The notes beneath the pieces are model-generated. The model ran no database searches, was not told the origin of the DNA, and was given only the letters and a program-made list of their open reading frames with translations. This document shows positions 5,537 through 9,739 of a DNA stretch of 9,739 bases, piece after piece (the stretch's first letter is position 1; each line of letters starts with the position of its first letter). The stretch is taken from positions 1 through 9,739 of the forward strand of contig JAFOMB010000009.1 of the NCBI GenBank assembly GCA_017419065.1, given 5' to 3'. A program made the position numbers and the translations under genes. Source of the stretch: Erysipelotrichaceae bacterium. Its GTDB lineage: Bacteria; Bacillota_I; Bacilli_A; Erysipelotrichales; Erysipelotrichaceae.

Positions 5537-7525
5537 ATGGCTAAGCACGAAGATAAAGAAAAGATGATGGAAGAGATCTTCAATAAGAGAAGAAGCTTTT
5601 CCAACATCTACAACGACTCTCTCGATGTCATCAAGAACAGCGAATCCGAACTCAATGCCTTACTGATGGAGAATCAGAAGAACCTGGAGGAACTGACGAA
5701 GAACTTCAACTATTCCGATGTGGAACTCAATTCCCTGAAGAAGGAGATCGAGAAGGACTTCGGCGTCTCTATCGAATCACCGGAGACAGTCGTCATCGGA
5801 AAGGCCTCCAAGGAGATCTTTGATTCCATCGAGAAGGATATGAAGGATGCGATCGTCGGACAGGATCCGGCCTGCGAAGCCTTAGTCACCGCTTTCCGGA
5901 GACCGTATGTCATCGGTTCCGATCCGGTCAAGACGAGAAACTCCATCATCCTCTACGGATCCAACGGCACGAGCCGTCATCTGATGGTGACGACCATCGC
6001 CTCTTTACTCAAGAAGTACGGACTCTCCGTCTCTCCGGAAGTCTATACCTTAGACATGTCCCGCTATCAGTCCTCTTCCCAGGAGATCCTCTTCTTGCAG
6101 GACCTCTATGTCTCTCTCAACGGGAAGAATCCGGTCGTCCTGATCGAGAACTTCGAAGAAGCTTCTCCGATCTACAACAGGATGCTTTCGGAACTGGTAC
6201 TCGACGGCAAGGTCGTCTTATCCAAGAGATACACCTTCGCGAACAACCAGCTGCAGGAAGCCACTTCCAAGCTGGTCACCAATATCATCGATTCCCTCGG
6301 CGGCAACAATAAAGTCCTGGTCTTCTTAAGCGAAAAGAATCCGACCAAGCTCATGGACATCTTCGGAAAGTCCTTCATTGAAAAGATCGCCGACAAGGTC
6401 CAGACGCAGAAACTCGATGAGGAATCCCTGAAGATCATCATCGATCAGCTCCTGGATTCCCTGAAGGAGAGATGCCGTACCCAGCTGGAGATCGAACTCA
6501 CGGTAGATGATTCCATCAAGACCTATCTCCGTGACAACTATCAGCCGAACAACGGTGTCGATTCCCTGTCTCCGATCGTCAAGAAGATCTACAACGAACT
6601 CGTCGACATCACCCTGAAAAACAACGACCTGCAGAACGTCTCCATCCGCTTTGAAGAGACAGTCAAGGCCTCCTTCTTTGAGAAGGAAGTCGATCTTTCC
6701 ATCAGCGATGATTCCCAGAAGGAAAGAGAAGAGATCCAGAAGGAACTCGATGAGATCGTAGGTCTGGAGAGCGTAAAGAACTATCTGCTTTCTTTAGAGA
6801 ACCACATCAAGATCAACCGCATCCGTGCCCAGAAGGGTTTAAAGACCGCGGAAGTCTCCAAGCACATGATCTTTACCGGCAACCCTGGTACCGGCAAGAC
6901 CACCATCGCCCGTATCGTCTCGAGGATGATGAAGGTCGTCGGTGTCCTGAAGCAGGGACAGCTCGTCGAAGTCACGAGAGCGGACCTCGTAGGACAGTAT
7001 GTCGGCCATACTGCACCGCTTACGATGTCGGTCATCCAGTCCGCCTTAGGCGGAGTCCTCTTCATCGATGAGGCCTACTCCCTCTACAGAGGAAAGGATG
7101 ACTCCTTCGGCTTAGAAGCCATTGATACCTTAGTCAAAGCCATGGAAGATCACCGTGACGATCTGATCGTCATCCTGGCCGGTTATACGAAAGAAATGCA
7201 GGAGTTCCTGACAGCGAACTCCGGTCTGAAGTCCCGTTTCGCCAACATCATCCAGTTCGATGACTACACCGGTGAAGAACTGATGCTGATAAGCCATTCT
7301 GTCGCCAAAGGCAAGGGCTATGAGATCGATCACTACTGCGACAGACCTCTCCAGGATTACTTCACTCTCATCCAGGCGAAGAACGATCCGAACAGCGGCA
7401 ACGGCCGTCTGGCGAGGAACCTCGTCGAGGATGCCATCCTGAGGCAATCCAAGAGACTGCTCGAACATCCGGAGGCGGAGATGAACCTCCTGATCCGTGA
7501 AGATTTCAACTTAGGTGAGGAATAA
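5537..7525 (+). CDS. Two-domain AAA+ protein: altered ClpB-D2-like domain plus CbxX/CfqX (SpoVK/EccA-type) ATPase
   Basis: The protein has 662 residues and is probably cytosolic. Residues 1-80 are charged helix, likely coiled coil. Residues about 95-370 follow the plan of a ClpA/ClpB second ATPase domain, from VGQDPACEALVTAFRRPY to the small helical subdomain, but its active site is altered. Walker A reads GSNGTSRH (141-148, Lys replaced by Arg and Thr by His), Walker B reads VVLIEN (200-205, not DE), the arginine finger position has Lys283 and the sensor-2 GAR reads GVD (340-342). Residues about 405-655 are an intact CbxX/CfqX domain: Walker A GNPGTGKT (448-455), a pore-loop-like QYVGHTA, Walker B VLFIDE (507-512), ILAGYT (546-551), arginine finger GLKSRF (Arg567) and sensor-2 NGRLARN (Arg624). 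Such proteins use ATP to remodel partner proteins. AGGAGA overlapping the previous stop leaves 5-6 nt to ATG 5537. It is the last gene of the operon; the partner is unknown. Confidence 0.88.
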   Translation: MAKHEDKEKMMEEIFNKRRSFSNIYNDSLDVIKNSESELNALLMENQKNLEELTKNFNYSDVELNSLKKEIEKDFGVSIESPETVVIGKASKEIFDSIEKDMKDAIVGQDPACEALVTAFRRPYVIGSDPVKTRNSIILYGSNGTSRHLMVTTIASLLKKYGLSVSPEVYTLDMSRYQSSSQEILFLQDLYVSLNGKNPVVLIENFEEASPIYNRMLSELVLDGKVVLSKRYTFANNQLQEATSKLVTNIIDSLGGNNKVLVFLSEKNPTKLMDIFGKSFIEKIADKVQTQKLDEESLKIIIDQLLDSLKERCRTQLEIELTVDDSIKTYLRDNYQPNNGVDSLSPIVKKIYNELVDITLKNNDLQNVSIRFEETVKASFFEKEVDLSISDDSQKEREEIQKELDEIVGLESVKNYLLSLENHIKINRIRAQKGLKTAEVSKHMIFTGNPGTGKTTIARIVSRMMKVVGVLKQGQLVEVTRADLVGQYVGHTAPLTMSVIQSALGGVLFIDEAYSLYRGKDDSFGLEAIDTLVKAMEDHRDDLIVILAGYTKEMQEFLTANSGLKSRFANIIQFDDYTGEELMLISHSVAKGKGYEIDHYCDRPLQDYFTLIQAKNDPNSGNGRLARNLVEDAILRQSKRLLEHPEAEMNLLIREDFNLGEE

Positions 7526-7539
7526 CACTCACCTTTTTT
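7513..7539 (+). terminator. Terminator-like hairpin with the AAA+ stop codon in its loop
   Basis: AGGTGAG (7513-7519) pairs perfectly with CTCACCT (7528-7534) around an 8-nt loop that contains the TAA stop (7523-7525), followed by Ts to 7539. The next gene's ribosome binding site (AGGAG, 7540-7544) begins at once, leaving no room for a promoter. The hairpin therefore either ends the operon, with the next gene driven from within the AAA+ gene, or acts as a partial terminator that lowers expression of the next gene. Confidence 0.8.
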
Positions 7540-7552
7540 AGGAGATAAGCAT

Positions 7553-8155
7553 ATGAAGTTCAATGTCAAATCTGTGATCATCCTGATCTTAGCGACCGTC
7601 TGCGTCGGCATCTGCGTCGTCGATCTGGTATACGCCTCTCTGGGAAGCGATTCCCTGACAGTCTTTGAAGAGGGCCTTGCCCATCTTCTCAACGCTCCGA
7701 TCGGTGTCGGTACGATGACCTACAATATCGTGGCCATCGTCTTATGCATCCTCTTCGCGAGGAAACACATCGGCTGGGCGACCATCGCCAATGCCTTACT
7801 GGTAGGGGTATCCGTCTCGCTTACCGAACCGCTCTTACTGCCATTCGTGACGATGAGCGACTCCCTTCTCTTCCGCTGTTTGATCTTCGCGCTGGGACTC
7901 TTCTTCTGCGCTCTCGGCTGTGCTCTGCTGATCTACGGCGGCGCCGGGATGAACACCCTGGATGCCCTGTGCACCACCGTTTCCGACAAGACAGGACTGG
8001 CCTTCAAATATGTCCGCATCATCGCTGACGCGATCCTGATGCTGGCAGGATACCTGATGGGAGGAAAGGTCAGTGTGGGTTCCCTCGTCTGTATCCTCAC
8101 GGTAGGTCCTCTGATCTCCTGGATGGCCGATCTCCTGAAGAAGACTTTGAAATAG
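7553..8155 (+). CDS. YczE/YyaS/YitT-like integral membrane protein
   Basis: The protein has 200 residues and about five to six membrane helices (approximately 7-29, 53-70, 74-98, 107-128, 153-170 and 174-192). The family signature is in the second half: GLFFCALGCALLIYGGAGMN, then LDALCTTVSDKTGLAFKYVR (the DALxxxLSxxTGxxxxxxR pattern of YczE-like proteins), then GYLMGGKVSVGSLVCILTVGPLI. The first half repeats the idea more weakly (LGSDSLTVFEEGLAHLLNAPIGVGT). The molecular role of the family is not established; transport or membrane-related functions have been proposed. ATG 7553 follows AGGAG (7540-7544) by 8 nt. The gene starts 27 nt after the AAA+ gene but behind a terminator-like hairpin, and has its own terminator downstream. 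A link to the AAA+ operon is possible through read-through only. Confidence 0.85.
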   Translation: MKFNVKSVIILILATVCVGICVVDLVYASLGSDSLTVFEEGLAHLLNAPIGVGTMTYNIVAIVLCILFARKHIGWATIANALLVGVSVSLTEPLLLPFVTMSDSLLFRCLIFALGLFFCALGCALLIYGGAGMNTLDALCTTVSDKTGLAFKYVRIIADAILMLAGYLMGGKVSVGSLVCILTVGPLISWMADLLKKTLK

Positions 8156-8178
8156 AACTGAAAAGTTCTTTTTCTTTT
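8154..8178 (+). terminator. Rho-independent terminator after the YczE-like gene
   Basis: AGAACT (8154-8159) and AGTTCT (8164-8169) form a 6-bp stem with a stable GAAA loop, followed by TTTTCTTTT. The left arm uses the last two bases of the TAG stop (8153-8155). Confidence 0.75.
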
Positions 8179-8183
8179 ATAAT
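8178..8183 (+). promoter_or_regulatory. Possible -10 box for the pullulanase gene
   Basis: A perfect TATAAT begins in the T-run of the preceding terminator, 45 bp before ATG 8228. No -35 match is found at normal spacing, since the terminator hairpin occupies that place. A weak hairpin (8199-8215, with one G-U pair) lies just before the ribosome binding site AAAGGAG (8215-8221). Confidence 0.45.
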
Positions 8184-8227
8184 GAAGATAGAAGAATATG
8201 ACGGATGATCTGTCAAAGGAGAAGTCT

Positions 8228-9739
8228 ATGAAATCATACAGAAAGACTCTGCTCATCCTACTGGTCCTTTTCCTGCTGGGAACGGTATGCGGATGTGCGA
8301 AGAAGGAGGAGGGTCCCTCCTACCCTGACAGGGATGTCGACTATCCGACGGAGCTCCCGGTATTTGAGGAGGACGGCGTCTATATCCACTACCAGAGAGA
8401 AGACAACACCTATGACAACTGGACACTCTGGCTGTGGGATCCGGATGGGGAAGATGATTCCTTGGAAGATGACTTCAACTACCAGGATGACTACGGCGTC
8501 ATTGCCGCCTATCCGCTTTCCCATTTCTCCTCTTCTCCTATGTCCCGGCTGGGATTCATCGTCAAACACAAAGGTTCCTGGGCAGTCAAGGACGGCACGG
8601 ACTCCGACCGCTTCCTCGACTTCTCCACGGTCAGAAAGGACGAAAACAACATCTATCACATCTATCTGGCAGGAAAGGATCCCAACATCTACGACTCTCC
8701 GGAGAAGATCATAAGGGAAAGTCTGAAGAGCGCTTCCTTCCTGAATGAAAACAGTCTGTATCTTGAAGCCAGTCAGCCGCTGGAGACTTACCGTCTATAC
8801 GGCGACGGGGAACTGCTGATAGAAGGAGACGGTGCCGGAAGAACGCGCTTTACCGACCGTCTCGCTGTCGTCGCCGACTTCTCGAAGTCCTACGAAGTGG
8901 AAGCGGAATTCCGTGAATCCGGAACGGTGCTGCGCATGCCGGTATCTCTGTGGGGTCTTTATGACAGCGACAGTTTCCATGAAGAATACTATTATGACGG
9001 GGTTCTCGGTGCCTTCTATTCCCCGGAAAAGACCGAATTCCGAGTCTGGTCCCCGGTCTCAAGCCGCATCACGTTAAGACTTTATGATTCCGGAACCCCG
9101 GTCTCTGTCTCTCCAAATGGCAATGACGACTTTACCGAAGCGGAGATGGTCAAGGGTGAGAAGGGCGTCTTCTCCTATACAGCAGAAGGAGACCTGAACG
9201 GAAAGTATTACACCTACTACGTCTATAACAGCGCCTATCCGGATGGCGAAGAGATCGTCGACCCGTACGCGAAGGCAGCCGGTGTCAGCGGCCTGCGCGG
9301 TATGGTGGTAGATCTGTCGAAGACCGATCCGAAAGGATGGAACACGGTGGATCATCTTTCCTATGACAGGAAGCAGCTCACTGTCTATGAGACCCATGTG
9401 GCCGATGTGACTTCTTCTGAGACCTGGGGAGGTCCGAAAGAACTCTCCCGTACGTATGCGGGCCTTATAGAAAAGGGAACGTCTTACAGCGAAGGAGAAA
9501 AGAGCGTATCGACAGGCTTTGATCACATCAGAGAACTGGGTGTCAACGCCGTGCAGCTCTTACCGGTCTTCGATCAGGCCAATGATGAGACGGCATACAA
9601 ATTCAACTGGGGCTACAATCCTCTCAACTACAACGTCCCGGAAGGCATGTATTCCTCAGATCCGTATGACGGCGCTGTCCGCATAAGAGAACTCAAGGAG
9701 GTCGTAAAGGCCTTCCACGAGGAAGGGATCGCCGTCATC
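8228..9739 (+). CDS. Type I pullulanase lipoprotein, GH13 family (3' partial)
   Basis: The first 504 residues are present and the gene runs off the window. The protein hydrolyses alpha-1,6 branches of pullulan, starch or glycogen at the cell surface. The signal peptide ends in a lipobox (VCGC, lipidated Cys23) followed by an acidic tether. Residues 50-160 are a CBM41/PUD starch-binding domain: HYQREDNTYDNWTLWLW (54-70), whose Trp68 and Trp70 match the glucan-stacking pair, and LGFIVKHKGSW further on. Residues about 165-255 are the linking beta domain usual in type I pullulanases. Residues 258-350 are a CBM48 domain (GAFYSPEKTEFRVWSP). The catalytic barrel starts at VYETHVADVT (386-395), then VNAVQLLPVFD and the pullulanase hallmark FNWGYNP (459-465). 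The catalytic acids lie beyond the window. AAAGGAG (8215-8221) supports ATG 8228; an in-frame ATG at 8198 lacks a good site. It probably starts its own transcript. Confidence in the family is high. Confidence 0.93.
   Translation, partial: MKSYRKTLLILLVLFLLGTVCGCAKKEEGPSYPDRDVDYPTELPVFEEDGVYIHYQREDNTYDNWTLWLWDPDGEDDSLEDDFNYQDDYGVIAAYPLSHFSSSPMSRLGFIVKHKGSWAVKDGTDSDRFLDFSTVRKDENNIYHIYLAGKDPNIYDSPEKIIRESLKSASFLNENSLYLEASQPLETYRLYGDGELLIEGDGAGRTRFTDRLAVVADFSKSYEVEAEFRESGTVLRMPVSLWGLYDSDSFHEEYYYDGVLGAFYSPEKTEFRVWSPVSSRITLRLYDSGTPVSVSPNGNDDFTEAEMVKGEKGVFSYTAEGDLNGKYYTYYVYNSAYPDGEEIVDPYAKAAGVSGLRGMVVDLSKTDPKGWNTVDHLSYDRKQLTVYETHVADVTSSETWGGPKELSRTYAGLIEKGTSYSEGEKSVSTGFDHIRELGVNAVQLLPVFDQANDETAYKFNWGYNPLNYNVPEGMYSSDPYDGAVRIRELKEVVKAFHEEGIAVI

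Noticed and set aside
8198..8227. In-frame ATG at 8198 as the pullulanase start
   Set aside because: It would add ten polar residues before a normal signal peptide and has only a weak purine stretch upstream; ATG 8228 has AAAGGAG at proper distance.
8295..8714. Arg/Thr/Ser-rich plus-strand frame inside the pullulanase gene
   Set aside because: It overlaps the pullulanase signal peptide and CBM41 domain in another frame and has low-complexity composition typical of a shadow frame.
1..9739. Mobile element, CRISPR array, tRNA or rRNA
   Set aside because: No transposase, integrase, regular repeat-spacer array, tRNA cloverleaf or rRNA-like stretch was seen. The only repeats are short words in the intergenic region near 3067-3151.

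Overview
The window is a piece of bacterial chromosome with dense coding, short intergenic gaps, purine-rich ribosome binding sites (AGGAGG type) and simple hairpin-plus-T-run terminators. These traits, two lipoprotein signal peptides and the gene families point to a Gram-positive member of the Bacillota. The G+C content looks moderate, near half, with codons favouring ATC, AAG, TCC and GAC/GAA. A relative of the Erysipelotrichia is my guess, from the general look of the proteins only.

Layout. (1) 1-2447: the end of a carbohydrate ABC transporter operon, with a MalG-type permease (5' end cut by the window) overlapping by 4 nt a solute-binding lipoprotein that carries an extra C-terminal membrane anchor. 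(2) 2449-2509: two stacked hairpins that end this operon and the convergent gene after it. (3) 2514-3050 (minus strand): a small, alanine- and charge-rich helical protein. It is divergent from 3179-3979 (plus strand), a 266-residue protein of unknown family. The 128-bp gap between them has two promoters facing apart, a perfect 9-bp-arm inverted repeat, and five CTTTA words spaced about 20 bp. (4) 4066-7525: a tight three-gene operon encoding a membrane-anchored XpaC-like protein, an unknown 175-residue protein and a 662-residue two-domain AAA+ protein. (5) 7553-8155: a YczE/YitT-like membrane protein, placed directly behind a terminator-like hairpin. (6) 8228-9739: the first 504 residues of a lipoprotein type I pullulanase, cut by the window end.

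How the genes may work together. The transporter and the pullulanase are both surface alpha-glucan/sugar-type functions, but about 5.8 kb of unrelated genes lies between them, so a shared pathway is inferred only. The most interesting part is the 4066-7525 operon. Its AAA+ protein joins a ClpB-D2-like ATPase domain, in which every catalytic motif I can locate is altered, to an intact CbxX/CfqX (SpoVK/EccA-type) ATPase domain. With the XpaC-like membrane protein and the small linker-rich protein, translationally packed in one operon, it looks like an undescribed membrane-tethered remodelling machine. This reading rests on motif recognition by eye and gene order; no database search was made.
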